Both the position numbers and the translations under genes were made by a program. This document shows, piece after piece, positions 53,728-64,000 of a stretch of DNA of 64,000 bases. Origin of the DNA: Aphidius gifuensis (taxonomy: Eukaryota; Arthropoda; Insecta; Hymenoptera; Braconidae). The DNA lies in NCBI RefSeq assembly GCF_014905175.1, contig NC_057793.1, forward strand, positions 18,084,669 through 18,148,668. Direction: 5' to 3'. A model generated the notes under the pieces. That model was not told the origin of the DNA, made no database searches, and saw only the letters and a list, made by a program, of their open reading frames with translations. The number at the start of each line of letters is the position of its first letter. The stretch's first letter is position 1.

Positions 53728-55117
53728 TTTCTCAATGACTATAACCCTGTTATTTTATCAGCATGGGAAGGTAATATGGATCTTCAATATATTGGTGAAA
53801 AATCAGGGTTGCTAACGAGATATTGTACAAAATATGCTACAAAACATGAAACTGCTGGAGCTTCAGAAACAATAAATGATATCAGTACTTCAACAAAATC
53901 TGTACGCTCAAAACTTTGGAGTATTGCTCACCGTGCCCTCAGTCATCGAGAAGTGGGCATACTTGAAGCCTGTGATACTCTTCTAGGTATTTCACTTCAT
54001 GCGACCGATTCAGATACCACTATTAAATGGTTGGATGTCAAAATCAATCGTAGACGTAGAATCAAAAGTCGTGAAGATATAGAAAAGTTAGAAGATAACT
54101 CAACTGAGCTTTACTATCGATCTTTAGTTGACGATTATTATCCTGAACGTCCTGACAAACTAAAAAATTTATCATTATATGACTTTGCAAAGTGGTATGA
54201 TATTATTCGAATCAAACCAAAACGAAAAAACGTAGTGTTTTACGAAATCGGGAAATCGTTATTCTTAAGAAAGCGAACTGTCGGTAACTTAATAAATCAC
54301 ACTCGATATAATTCAACAACTCATTCCGAAAATTATTATTATGCTTTACTCTTACTTTTTCAACCATGGAGAAATACTAATGAATTGCTAAATGGTTGTG
54401 AAACATATTTAGAATCATTTGATACTCAAAAAGATTATTTACTCGAAGCCTATCAATATCACGACCGTTCAGTAGATATTGAAAAAGCTCTTGACGATAT
54501 TAATCAAAAAATCAACGAAAAAAGTTCAGAAGAAGGAGATGATGAATTTGAAGGAGATGATAAAATATTTTGGCAAGTTGATATTCCTGATGATGATAAG
54601 TTTCAAGATCTTTTAGATGTGAATAACGTCCACGCAAGTACTACAAAAAAAGAAACACTAGAGGATATATATTCTCAGTTAAATATTGATCAAGTTCGAA
54701 TATTTAACAAGATCAAAGAAGCTCTCACTTCAAATAGTGGAAAAATACTACGATTATTCGTAAGTGGTGAAGGAGGAACCGGAAAAAGTCGTTTAATTGA
54801 ATTCATTATACGTTGGAATCGCGAAACTTTAAACGAAGATGTCATTGTTACAGCCCCAACTGGCTTAGCAGCTCTGAATATTAATGGGGTCACAGCACAT
54901 AGAGCTTTTCAATTACCTGTTGATCATGGCTTTAGTCATAAATATAAGCAATTGTTCGATCGTAATTTAAAAAATTTACGTGAAATTCATAACAACAAAA
55001 AATTAATTATACTAGACGAATTTTCAATGGTTTCTAATATAATGGCAGTCTCTATTAATCTAAGAATGACAGAAATATCTGATACCGTTGATGATGAGGA
55101 TGGTTGGTTCGGAAAAA
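53728..55117 (+). pseudogene. Rep tyrosine motif and Pif1 helicase N-part
   Basis: After the frameshift, DLQYIGEKSGLLTRYCTKY holds the catalytic tyrosine region of the HUH endonuclease (Y at the YCTKY position). A linker of about 250 residues follows. The helicase starts at LNIDQVRIFNKI with Walker A GEGGTGKSRLIE at about 54766, motif Ia TAPTGLAALNINGVTAH and Walker B KLIILDEFSMVS at about 55000. A run of seven A at 55112-55118 shifts the frame again. Both shifts lie in homopolymers, so sequencing or assembly error should be excluded. Confidence 0.8.
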
Positions 55118-57070
55118 AACATAGTCGTTTTTGGGGATTTATTACAACTTCCGCCTGTCCATGGTCAACCAGCTTTTGTATCTTTATCATCAGCTGACAC
55201 CCGTAAATTCTTTGGCGGAATCGCAAGTGTTAATCTTTTCAATGAGTTATTTGAATATGATGAATTAACAATAAACATGCGACAAAATTGTGATAAAGTG
55301 TATGGTGGTTTAGTGTCACGTCTTCGAGTTGCTTCATTGACTAACGAGGATATAGATCTACTAGAAACAAGAAAAATTAAGTTTGAAGATGATAAAATAC
55401 CTTTAAACCCTGATTTTAATTATAGGATAAATCAGTTATGTGCATACGTTAAGAGTTTACCACAAGATGCTGTGTGCATATTTCCAACGAACAAGCAATG
55501 CAGTATACTAAATGACGCGATGCTTGAAAAAATTCAAACAGAAGAAGTTCTACTCACTTCGATAGATTCGTTTGAAGGCTCGAAAACTCTTCAAAAACAG
55601 GCTGAAAAACTTATTGACAAATACGAAGATGATGCTTCTAGTACTGCAGGCCTATCGAAAGAAATAAAAGTCAAAGTGGGAGCAAGAATTATGATTCGAC
55701 GTAATATTGACTTTGCAAAACGACTCGTAAATGGTTCGATTGGTGTTATTCGGTCAATTAATATGAAGAAAGATAGCAGTGGGGATGTTGATACAATAAG
55801 CGTTGTTTTCCATGATGATTATGTAGTAGATATCGAAAGATGCCTTGTTAAAATACAATTTATGGAAGAAGCTTGTATTATGCGGTCACAATTTCCAATA
55901 GCTCTTAGTTACGCTATGACAATTCATAAATGTCAGGGAATGAGTGTTTCGAACGCTGTAGTAGATGTAGGGAATAAAATATTTTCTTGTGGACAAACTT
56001 ATGTGGCGCTTTCAAGAGTAACTACTTTAAGAGGCCTGCACTTGATAAATTTTGATCCTCATAATGTAACTGCTGATGACAGAGCAATAAATGAATATAA
56101 CCGACTTCGTCAGGAATTTCGTTCTGACTTACCAACTATTCAAATCCAAAAAAAACGTTGGCCAAAAGTTTTTGATTATATATGGGCAGTTCCAGAATAT
56201 GATATTACTAATCCAATTCTCATTGACAAAGGAAATAGAATTTTGAAAAAACCCATTGGCATTCGTGGATTTGATAATAAAGATGGAATTTCCGGTTTAG
56301 CGAATTCTGTAGTGCTATGTTTCTTTCACTGTTCTGGTATGACAGATGTTTTACACAAATTAAAATCATCAACACGAACGGCTTTAATCGAGTTATACGT
56401 TAACTATTTAGATAAAAACGAAGAAATACTCAATACATCAGCTGTACAAAAAATGATTGGAATAGAATTATGTCTTTCTATAGAGCAAGATGTTGTAGAA
56501 TTTATGAAAGTTCTAAGCAGAAAAGAATCTTATTTAAATGAGTTGATTCAGAATGAAATTGTCATCACTGATTTATGTCACGTTTGTAAATACACATTTT
56601 CCTCGATGCACAAAGAATGTGTACTAGAATTGCCATTGAATGAGATTACAAAACCGCAAACTTTACAACAATTGCTCGACAGCTTTTATAATCATTGGCA
56701 TAACATTCAAAACTTATGTCAAAATTGTAGTAGTAAAGACAATAAACTTCGTCGCAAAGTTACGATTAATTTTACTACTAATATAATGATAATAAAAATA
56801 AATAATTTATGTAAAGATACAGAATTGGTTAATAAAAATAAAGGTTTAATAAAGTGTGTACCAACATCGACTGTCGTTCTTAATGGAAATAATTATAAAG
56901 TTGCAACTGCTATTTTCAATCCTGATGGAATAAAAAGTCGTTCTATTTCTTTTGTCAGAGGTGAAAAAGCTGATTGGTTCAGTATTGATGGCTGTGATAT
57001 AATAAAAAAAAGATGGCCTGTCAACAGTAAAAACGTATCGGTATTTTTTTTAGAATTAGAAATTCCATGA
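55118..57070 (+). pseudogene. Helicase C-part fused to a USP-like domain
   Basis: The frame continues from within the helicase: IVVFGDLLQLPPV (motif III), NMRQNCDKVYGG, MIRRNIDFAKRLVNGSIG, AMTIHKCQGMSV (motif V) and TYVALSRVTTL (motif VI). About 120 residues later a ubiquitin-specific-protease-like domain begins: GLANSVVLCFF takes the place of the USP Cys box. CHVC and CQNC form the zinc finger of the USP fingers region, and a C-terminal WFSIDGCDI stretch sits where the His/Asp box usually lies. The Cys box is unusual (the Gly-Asn before the Cys is missing), so activity is uncertain. The gene ends at TGA 57070. A decayed relative of this C-terminal part is at 17512-17911. Confidence 0.75.
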
Positions 57071-57159
57071 AAGATAAAAACTAAAGATTGATTCTATCAT
57101 ATCTTTTTTCGATTATTTGAATATCTTGAAAGCAGTGTGTAAGTCCTGAGGTAGGATGA

Positions 57160-57297
57160 GTTCGAAAACTCAGCCAGAAGCCCGGAAGTTCAAGATGGCT
57201 GCTGCATGGACATAAATACCATCGTAACTTTTGATAGTATTTTATATTCGTGTAGCAGCCATCTTGAACTTCCGGGCTTCCGGCTGAGTTTTCGAAC
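57160..57297. mobile_element. 138-bp hairpin MITE
   Basis: The arms GTTCGAAAACTCAGCCAGAA ... CAAGATGGCTGCTGC and their complement (GCAGCCATCTTGAACTTCCG ...) pair over about 50 bp. The core CCCGGAAGTTCAAGAT is shared with the MITE at 36612-36944. Confidence 0.75.
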
Positions 57298-57923
57298 AGA
57301 CCCTTGTATTGAAGTATACAATTCCGCCATACATAAAGTTTAATTAATTAATTATAGATTTGAATATATCTGTATTCGAATGCAAACGTGCCTGTGCTTG
57401 AGTATTGAAGTTGTTGACTATAATAATAGTAAGTAACTCAGATTTGTAACCACCTTCATTTAAGGATATAATTATTTCATTATATAATTATTCCGCATTG
57501 GTATGGACATCAAATTTATCAGAATCCGTAAGAGGGAATTATTATTTACATATTCATTATTCATACTATTATTCACATGAATGGCATCCAACCTTAAATT
57601 TTATAGCTTGGTGTCACCATGCCCCTGACAGGATAATATTGATATCATTACATCTGCATCGATATACGTTCATAGATATATTATTGATAAATTTGAAGTT
57701 TAGATTGTTTATGTAAGTTGTTATTTAAATTTTTCGAAGTTTTATTTTTTTTCAGCAGTTTTCCTTAACACTAAAATAAATTGCATACTGACTCCGTTGA
57801 ATGAATCATAAAATTTAACTTAGTGACAATTACCATGTTTTATGTATTTTTTTTTTTTTTTTTCATTCCTGTTTTTCGTTCAAAATAAATGAAATATGAT
57901 GATGAAACTGATAAACAAAAGTA
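57298..57923. other. AT-rich spacer, no gene supported
   Basis: The plus-strand frame 57498-57716 (72 codons) shows no domain and an unusual H/I/Y-rich composition. I treat it as chance. A T run is at 57847-57863. Confidence 0.45.
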
Positions 57924-59177
57924 GTGAAATACACACAAAACAAAAATCGAATTTTTATATACAAAAAAGACTCATTTTTTTCCAGTATAGTTTAATTTCG
58001 TAATCAACATAATCCAACCTTTTTGTTTCAAATTATTTATATATAAACAAAAGATGTGAAATAAAATCGTTAAATTTTTTTTAAATGAAGTGAACCGTCG
58101 ATTTAAAAGATCATCAATCTACTTTCGATATTATGTTGATTGAATGTGAGCTACTTAATTTGCTGGATGCTGAATACAAAAAATGAGGCGGTTTTTTCAC
58201 AACTACGAAATTAAATTTTTCAAACGAACATGCTGCCAACGAATGTGTGTATAGAATGAATATAAAATAGAAAATATATTCTGTTATTTCAACAGTATTA
58301 TTATAGATATAACTATATTAGTTAAGTGGTCTTATTATAGAATAAGAGACTATCACTTGTTATTACAAATTATTATTACAAATAACTTATTGATTATAAA
58401 TCGTAGGCTACCTTTTGCGATGTTATCATATTATTGAAATTTACATTGAAATGTGAATACCTGAGCAAATCGACTGGATATAACAAAAATTTACCGTTTA
58501 TCAATTTCACTGTCTTACTTAGATGGACGCTATTTTTATTAGCTACGATATTTTAGCATTGCATATTTTAATTTGTTTTTCTAAAATATTTTTACAGTTG
58601 TAAACACTAAAAATAGATAATTTTTTTTATTTTACAAAGTTCAGTCATTTCGTAATCAGTATCCCAAAAATTCACGGAGATATTGGTAAGTTATTGGAAA
58701 ATTTTCGCTGTCTTTGAAATGATAAACATTGTGATCTGTCAAAATCACATTTTGGATTGGCAGTAATATTCTATCACGAGACTTTTTTTTTCTAATTTTC
58801 AAGGGTATTGGAAAGAAAATATAAGTATTTGAAAAGTTAGCGCTTTTTTATGAATATAAATCAATAAAAAAGAAATCAAAGTCATTTTACGATAGTTTGT
58901 AAATTTTATTTCGTAGTTGTGAAAAAACCGCCTCATTTTTTGTATTCAGCATCCAGCAAATTAAGTAGCTCACATTCAATCAACATAATATCGAAAGTAG
59001 ATTGATGATCTTTTAAATCGACGGTTCACTTCATTTAAAAAATTTCGATTTTATTTCACATCTTTGTTTATATATAAATATTTCACAAAAAGGTTGGATT
59101 ATGCTGATTACGAAATTAAACTATACTGGAAAAAATGAGTATATAAAAATTCGATTTTTGTTTTGTGTGTATTTGCA
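57924..59177. mobile_element. Long-TIR transposon (1.25 kb), non-autonomous
   Basis: Arms 57924-58215 and 58902-59177 are reverse complements of about 275-290 bp (AATACACACAAAACAAAAAT ..., CTACTTAATTTGCTGGATGC ..., AATGAGGCGGTTTTTTCAC ...). The interior of roughly 690 bp has no coding frame. The right end abuts, and replaces the end of, the LRR ORF at 59178, so this element inserted into the older env-type element. Confidence 0.75.
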
Positions 59178-59551
59178 CTTATATTTAACACTTCCAATTT
59201 AATCAAAGAATTTGCAATTAAAATTAATTGTTCTGAGGTCAGTCCACATGAACTGGCTTGTATCTCTGTTAAATTCACACATCTTATTAATGCCGGAATT
59301 ATTCTTTCCTGACTCACTAACACTGATAGTTTTATTTTTTTTAGAATTTCACTATTAACTCTTATTAAACTGCTGAATTGCTTGTCACTTAGATCCATGT
59401 CTCTCACTATTATTTCTTTTTTATGTAACAATTCACTTCCATTTTTTTCTAGTTCGTCATTTGCCAAAATAAACTCCACTTTTTCTGCTAACGTTAGGTA
59501 TTTACAAATATTTTCCAATGAGTCTAAATCCAAACCTTTGTTAGCATTCAT
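59178..59551 (-). pseudogene. F-box/LRR-like accessory gene, 3' end lost
   Basis: ATG 59551 opens MNANKGLDLDSLENICKYLT, whose LENICKYLTLAEKVEFI segment aligns with the start of the accessory gene at 7108 and looks like a short F-box. LRR-type text follows: LKKIKLSVLVSQERI, LTEIQASSCGLTSEQ, LIKLEVLNISAN. The frame runs on to 59108, but the last residues come from the transposon arm at 59177. It lies downstream of an env remnant, as in the complete element. Confidence 0.6.
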
Positions 59552-60412
59552 GTTGTTTTTGTTTATAATAAAAACATATATTTTTTTATATAAAAAAAAA
59601 TTGTTTTACTATTATTTTTTTGTAATGTTCAATGAAATTTAAATAATAGTTTTTTTTGTATATAGAGCATGTATTCACAGCGGTCAACGCCCAATCTGTG
59701 ACTAACATTTTTTGTTTGATGGTTGCATCCGGTGTTACAAAGTATAACAAAGTATACCATTATAATTTGTGTCTTTGTTTTTCATGTTTTATTATCCCAT
59801 TCATTATTTTTTGTCATTTTCTAATTTAAATATTATTTTCTTCTCCTCTTCGTGTTGTGATTCTCCTGGCTCGCTGCGTCTCCCCCGACTCTGCTTGTGG
59901 TACTCTCCTCTCCAGCTGATCACGCGTGTGTAGTCTAAGTTGTTTCCCCTTGATTTCTTCTTGCCGTCGGCCCAAGGTTTCTTGATGCTCCAGTCAAGCT
60001 GTATATATATAGCGTGTGGCGACGTTGCCAGTTACCTCTATATACAGTGTTACTCGTTGTTGGTAGATTTTCGCCCATGTTATGTTTATATTGTATTGTG
60101 TGTATGATGTAATGTGTACTTGTTATTGTTTTTTTTTTGTTTATTAATTTTTTTTGTGTAGGATTCAGGGTAAAAAAAAAATATCTTCGAAGGAGGATAT
60201 TATATTAGGAAGATAACGGATCGCTTTCTAATCCATTATGTCACCCTTTTTTTTTTTTTTTTGAATTTACGATATTTATTATATATAAAAATTTCAATAT
60301 TATTAATAATTTCATTTTTCCCCAAAAAAAAATTGTTTTTGTTTTTTTTTTTTTTGTTTAAGGTGTTTTTTTTGTAAAAAAAAAAATATTTATTTTATTT
60401 TGTATTTGTCTA
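59552..60412 (-). other. Spacer between second env and its LRR gene
   Basis: No coding frame. It has the GGCGACGTTGCCAGTTACC word and CT-rich clusters like 7109-7708 of the complete element. T runs are at 60247-60262 and 60340-60354. Confidence 0.45.
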
Positions 60413-61735
60413 TTAATTTTCCGGTATAGTTTGTTTATATTCATGCATGATTAACGCCGCTAAACTACGCGCCGCGACAACCGACTCGGCTACACCTACG
60501 GTACACGATACAACAAATATAATTTTATCCAGATTATTAATATTTGCATTCTTTTTTTCAAGGTAGTTATATTTCGGGGTCGGATCTTTTATTTTTTTAC
60601 AGTATAATTCCAATGACTTTACGTAACTAGAAAATTTAGGTTGTATCTTAATTAATTTAACTGTGGTTTGATTTAAAGTCGTTAGTAATATTTTAAGCAT
60701 TGATATAATCACTTTATTTACTACTTCATTGATGTCATTATCTGTACTTGTCGTTTCATATTTTCCTACTTTTAGTGTAATTATATTTTTATTATTAGTG
60801 GCTAGGTTTTTATATAAAAATAAATCTAAATCATTTGAATCGACTTTTTGTTTAGACGGAAAAGCATTTCCCGGAGAATTTTCTACGATAAAAATTTTAG
60901 GAATTTCCGTACGCAATACTAGGTACCCACATATTTTCATTTTACTAGAAGTCGTTAATGCAAAAGGTGACATTTCGTTTTCGGCAATAGAGACTCCCGG
61001 TTCGTCTTCAGTAGCAGACAATTTTTTTGCTACTCCTTCATATAAAATTTTATATTTACTAAATTCACATTGATCGCTTTTATCTACATTCCAATATACG
61101 TGTCAGCCATTTGATAAAATACAAAATCCCGATTCGTATTTACATCTTTCCCCTTGACGAAAAACGACTTCATTAGTAAGCAAATCGATTGATCCCCTGT
61201 ATTTATCATAGACTATTTTTATTACCCCTTGTACAATTACTTTTTCATAAGAGCCAAAAGTATCTTGAAACCCAGTACCCTCACAAGATCCGTCTTGATT
61301 TAATGAAACCGCAAGTGTAACATCAGTAGAAGTGACTTCGCGAATTTTAATGTCAGAAATTACCTTACTATCTGAATATTTGTAAACCCCCATTTCCGTT
61401 AAAATATCGCATTTTTCCCGGTCAATATCTTTAAAATAAGTTCTCTGAAAATTCGGTACCATACTAACATGACTCCACATTCGGCAACGAGCGACCGTAC
61501 GCGTTATTTCAACCGCGCATTCGCGTATTTCTACATCACGAAAATCAGTAATTTGCATGAGTTGTATATTGACTGCCGTTTCATTTGGTGTAATTTGTTT
61601 AATGTCACATTCTTTTACGTGTAATAATGAAAAAGTGGATATGTTAATCCCCCCGTGTCCGCAATCGAACCCACTCCAGGCCAACACTAGCTGGATCTGG
61701 CACAACACCCATAACATGACCCGAATGGTCTTCAT
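60413..61735 (-). pseudogene. env: Second envelope gene, broken and chimeric
   Basis: ATG 61735 opens an env related to 7709-9661: a signal peptide, then GFDCGHGGINISTFSLLHVK and a RMWSHVSMVPNF segment in which the Cys-Gly of the first copy is Cys-Arg. A premature TGA after CILSNG (61105-61103) is followed in the same frame by sequence homologous up to DLDLFLYKN. From there to the stop at 60413 the residues no longer match the first env. They read LATNNKNIITLKVG and end with a hydrophobic IIFVVSCTVGVAESVVAA segment, so the C-terminal half is deleted and replaced. No pol or LTR is attached. Confidence 0.75.
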
Positions 61736-61745
61736 TCTGAAATAT
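61736..61745 (-). promoter_or_regulatory. Splice acceptor before second env
   Basis: On the minus strand ATATTTCAG ends at 61737, one base before ATG 61735. It matches the arrangement before the first env. Confidence 0.5.
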
Positions 61746-62756
61746 ATTTTTTTCTAAATAAATAAAAATTGTATATATAAAAATTTATTCCCCATTTTTA
61801 GTACACAACACATTGATGTTTATAGCTAATTTAATTTTACAACAACAAAAACAACAAAAAAAAACAAAAAAAAAAAAAATTTTTTTTTTTTTTTTATTAT
61901 TTTATAACACTGAAATATCGTAGCCGGATCATTTATTAGACAATCAGTATTGCCCTGTAAAATAATCCAACTTGATATGTAATTAAATTAACCCAATTTT
62001 TCCTGCGCAGCAATGGCGCATAAGAAGGGTAGGGAGACGAAATTGCGTAATGTAGGGAGAGGTAAAAAGGAACCTGAAAAATACGCGAGAATGGTACACA
62101 AATTAAACACAATTAATTTATAAAAACTTGAGTCAAACACAAAAATTATAATGTTAAATAAAATGGTAAATTTATTATTAAAATACCACAACTTTACCAA
62201 TGGTATTGATGTTCAGTAACAGATAGTTAAATTTGGACCGACGTGGACCTTGAGTTAATAGATGCACTTGTGTAACACTGAATTTACAATAAAAATTTAT
62301 AACGAAGATCACTTTTACATTTGTTTGATTTAATAATTACATAAACTCTTAATATACTTTGCAGGTCGTAGCTAAAACCAAATTCATGACCACGAGGTCG
62401 TTGATTGTTATATTTAAAATAATTAAATATTTTTAACAAGCAAATTCTTGCTTAAATCTGCCAACTATAATTTACTTTATTCAATATTTATTTGATTAAA
62501 TAATTTAACACAAAACTTGCACTTGAATTTAAATTTAAAAGAACAAGCCAACTTAGACCATGTGGTCGGAACTTATTACAAGTTAAATCCAAGATGATTT
62601 TAATGAGTTTAATCTAATAATTCATGTAACCAAATATTATGTGAATTTAAGCGAATATATTTAAGCAAAATAAATCAATGAAATATTGGATAAATATAAC
62701 TTACAGTTTTCGGCTGGTAATTCTTAAAATTATTCTAAGACCTTTTAAAGCACCTA
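61746..62756. other. AT-rich spacer with one tiny ORF
   Basis: Mostly AT-rich. A 36-codon plus frame at 62013-62123 (MAHKKGRETKLRNVGRGKKE ...) is very basic and could be a gag fragment or chance. The minus frame 61988-62200 lies over it and is not supported. Imperfect ACCACGAGGTCG and ACCATGTGGTCG words recur at 62390 and 62557. Confidence 0.35.
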
Positions 62757-62799
62757 TTAAAGCAGTTAGAGCAGTTAAAGCAATTAAAGCAGTTAGAGC
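62757..62799. repeat. 9-bp tandem repeat
   Basis: Nearly five copies of TTA(A/G)AGCA(G/A). Confidence 0.7.
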
Positions 62800-62921
62800 T
62801 GGTAGTCACGGCATCAGAGATCCCAGTGAACTGATCGATATATTGGGTCAGTAGCACAAGCTGGCCGTAGGGTAGGTCGGGAATATTCGGGGGTGTTCGG
62901 GGATGCGTTTGCTCCCTTAAA

Positions 62922-63270
62922 TGTTACCCTTATGATTCATAAGATGGAGCTAGGGGTATCCAAATTGTGGCGGTGCCAACTGCCCAAACTGCAATTTCAC
63001 CAGTTCCAAAGATGGCGACGACTGATCTAGGAAATTCTCATCTAGGAACATTAAGGCGTCCGCGCAAAGAGACTCTTGTCGCAAGAGATATATTTTAGTT
63101 GTAAACTAGACTACACTTGTAGCCTAACGTTTTATGTAATTCGAATCTCTTTATTCTATTACTTTTGATATTCTGATAATAAAGGAACTACCTCATTATT
63201 ATTCCTAAAATAATATATAGTCTAGAGTTGATTATTTACCTAGTAATAATCCCAACCCTATAAACTATAA
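62922..63270 (+). repeat. Possible 5' LTR of the retroelement at the right end
   Basis: The sequence starts TGTTACCC and carries GC-richer words with AAGATGG repeats (62942, 63011). It ends just before a primer-site-like TTGGTGACCCC. The right position relative to the gag start at 63524 supports it, but the second LTR is outside the window and the terminal CA is not visible, so the limits are uncertain. Confidence 0.4.
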
Positions 63271-63271
63271 T

Positions 63272-63284
63272 TGGTGACCCCTGC
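63272..63284 (+). promoter_or_regulatory. Probable primer binding site
   Basis: TGGTGACCCCTGC directly follows the presumed LTR. TGGTGACCCC-type sites are common in insect gypsy-group elements. Confidence 0.45.
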
Positions 63285-63523
63285 AAAAATATTTTTTATG
63301 CAATTTAATAAAAAATAAAAGAATACATTTCCGCACCCTTGTATTTACCAGTGTACCGGTGTTTACATTTCGACACAAAGGAATGAGTCACAACGTGCTA
63401 CGACGCAATTTACATATGTAAACAAACAAGTGCGCATTGAACAAAAAAAAAATTTTTTTAAAATACAATTTCACTGCAAAACAATTAGACAATTAAAGTG
63501 AAAGTGAATAAAAAATTAATAAA

Positions 63524-64000
63524 ATGTCTGATTTAAAAAAATTGATCCAACAACGAGGTGTTGTTAAATGGCAATTTACATTAATGTTTAAGTTTTTCCA
63601 AGAAGAAGGGCGTTCACGTACCCAGGCTGAGGCAAAAATGATATCTCTCGACCAATTGTATAAACAATTTACCACTATACAAGACTCGATTGATGCTCAA
63701 CGCCTTGAAAATGATCAAGATGATCTCGATAAAGCCACCTTGGAAGATGATGAACAAAGAACATTAATTGATGAGCAATATAATCAAATCAGCACTACAA
63801 TAAAACAAATTTTAGAAAAAGAAAAGCTGAATGATGATGAACGTTTTACTCAACTTCAAGAAGAAATAGCACGACTACGTTTGATCAACGAGCAACAAGG
63901 TTGGACACCTAATCCAAGATCACAACGTATAGTTCTTCCCAAGTTTGATAAACTGCAACCTCAACTTTGGTGGACACAAGTTGAAATGGCACTACGACTT
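63524..64000 (+). CDS. gag: Gag of an LTR retrotransposon, cut by window end
   Basis: ATG 63524 is followed by 159 open codons to the window edge. The N-terminal 110 residues are helical and charged (coiled-coil-like: LDQLYKQFTTIQDSIDAQRL, ERFTQLQEEIARLRL). Then RIVLPKFDKLQPQLWWTQVE resembles the start of the capsid domain of gypsy-group gag proteins (a Pro-Phe/Leu-Trp-x-x-Val-Glu pattern). The leader between primer site and ATG is about 240 bp. Direction and spacing agree with the presumed LTR at 62922-63270. Confidence 0.7.
   Translation, partial: MSDLKKLIQQRGVVKWQFTLMFKFFQEEGRSRTQAEAKMISLDQLYKQFTTIQDSIDAQRLENDQDDLDKATLEDDEQRTLIDEQYNQISTTIKQILEKEKLNDDERFTQLQEEIARLRLINEQQGWTPNPRSQRIVLPKFDKLQPQLWWTQVEMALRL

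Larger units (their letters stand above)
48689..57070 (+). mobile_element. Helitron-type element with protease domains (ends unknown)
   Basis: This rolling-circle-type transposon encodes, in order, two Ulp1-like protease domains, zinc-binding clusters, a Helitron-like N domain, a HUH Rep, a Pif1 helicase and a USP-like domain. The coding region 49055-57070 is broken by one stop and two frameshifts. I could not see the TC start or the CTRR end with hairpin that canonical Helitrons show, so the limits given are only those of the iterons and the gene. Confidence 0.7.

Noticed and set aside
57498..57716. Plus-strand 72-codon frame after the Helitron-type gene
   Set aside because: No domain, odd His/Ile/Tyr-rich composition, and no splice or promoter context.
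1..64000. Search for tRNA, rRNA or integrated polydnavirus genes
   Set aside because: The only tRNA-like sequences are the primer site at 16133 and the SINE promoter. No rRNA blocks or recognisable polydnavirus gene families were seen.

Overview
The window is a very AT-rich, gene-poor stretch of an animal genome. Spliced genes with GT-AG introns, copia and gypsy elements close to insect families, hAT, P-like and piggyBac-like DNA elements and many hairpin MITEs point to an insect. A parasitoid wasp would fit the base composition and repeat load, but nothing here fixes the species. I see only two likely host genes: the 3' exons of an unrecognised gene at 210-852 (+) and a two-exon coiled-coil/RGG-type gene at 32923-33638 (-). 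Almost everything else is transposable elements, often nested.

Left part (1-17 kb): after the host gene come diverged foldback, hairpin and direct-repeat families. A complete errantivirus-like LTR element then occupies 4898-16877 (minus strand). It has two 724-bp LTRs that look almost identical, a CGGC target duplication, a tRNA-Leu primer site, gag, pol, an intact env, and an extra F-box/LRR-like gene after env. It sits inside a palindromic MITE whose halves flank it. Its gag is broken by a 695-bp tandem duplication, and its protease and RT N-terminus are missing.

Middle (17-37 kb): a decayed USP-like fragment of a Helitron relative, several large near-perfect palindromes next to TA tracts, a giant 1.57-kb inverted repeat, a second LTR (27885-28891) followed by another copy of the LRR-like gene, the second host gene, a full-length tRNA-derived SINE with a 16-bp target duplication, a solo LTR, and MITEs.

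37.6-48.2 kb is a matryoshka. Outer hAT-type ends with a perfect 8-bp duplication (CCTACAGT) enclose a decayed copia element (which itself holds a TTAA-flanked MITE and a 1.6-kb palindromic satellite block), another MITE, and a 1.3-kb P-element-like transposon. The last has CATG-starting inverted ends and an 8-bp duplication, and encodes a THAP-domain protein.

48.2-57.1 kb holds a large Helitron-type gene on the + strand. It has two N-terminal Ulp1-like cysteine protease domains, zinc-binding clusters, a HUH Rep domain, a Pif1-type helicase and a C-terminal USP-like domain. One stop and two frameshifts break it. Five tandem iteron-like repeats lie just upstream of its start.

57-64 kb: a long-TIR transposon interrupts a second decayed env plus LRR element (minus strand), and the window ends inside the gag of a further LTR retrotransposon starting at 63524 (+). 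The two systems most worth follow-up are the env-bearing retroelement family with a conserved F-box/LRR-like accessory gene, and the Rep-helicase transposon flanked by SUMO- and ubiquitin-protease-like domains.
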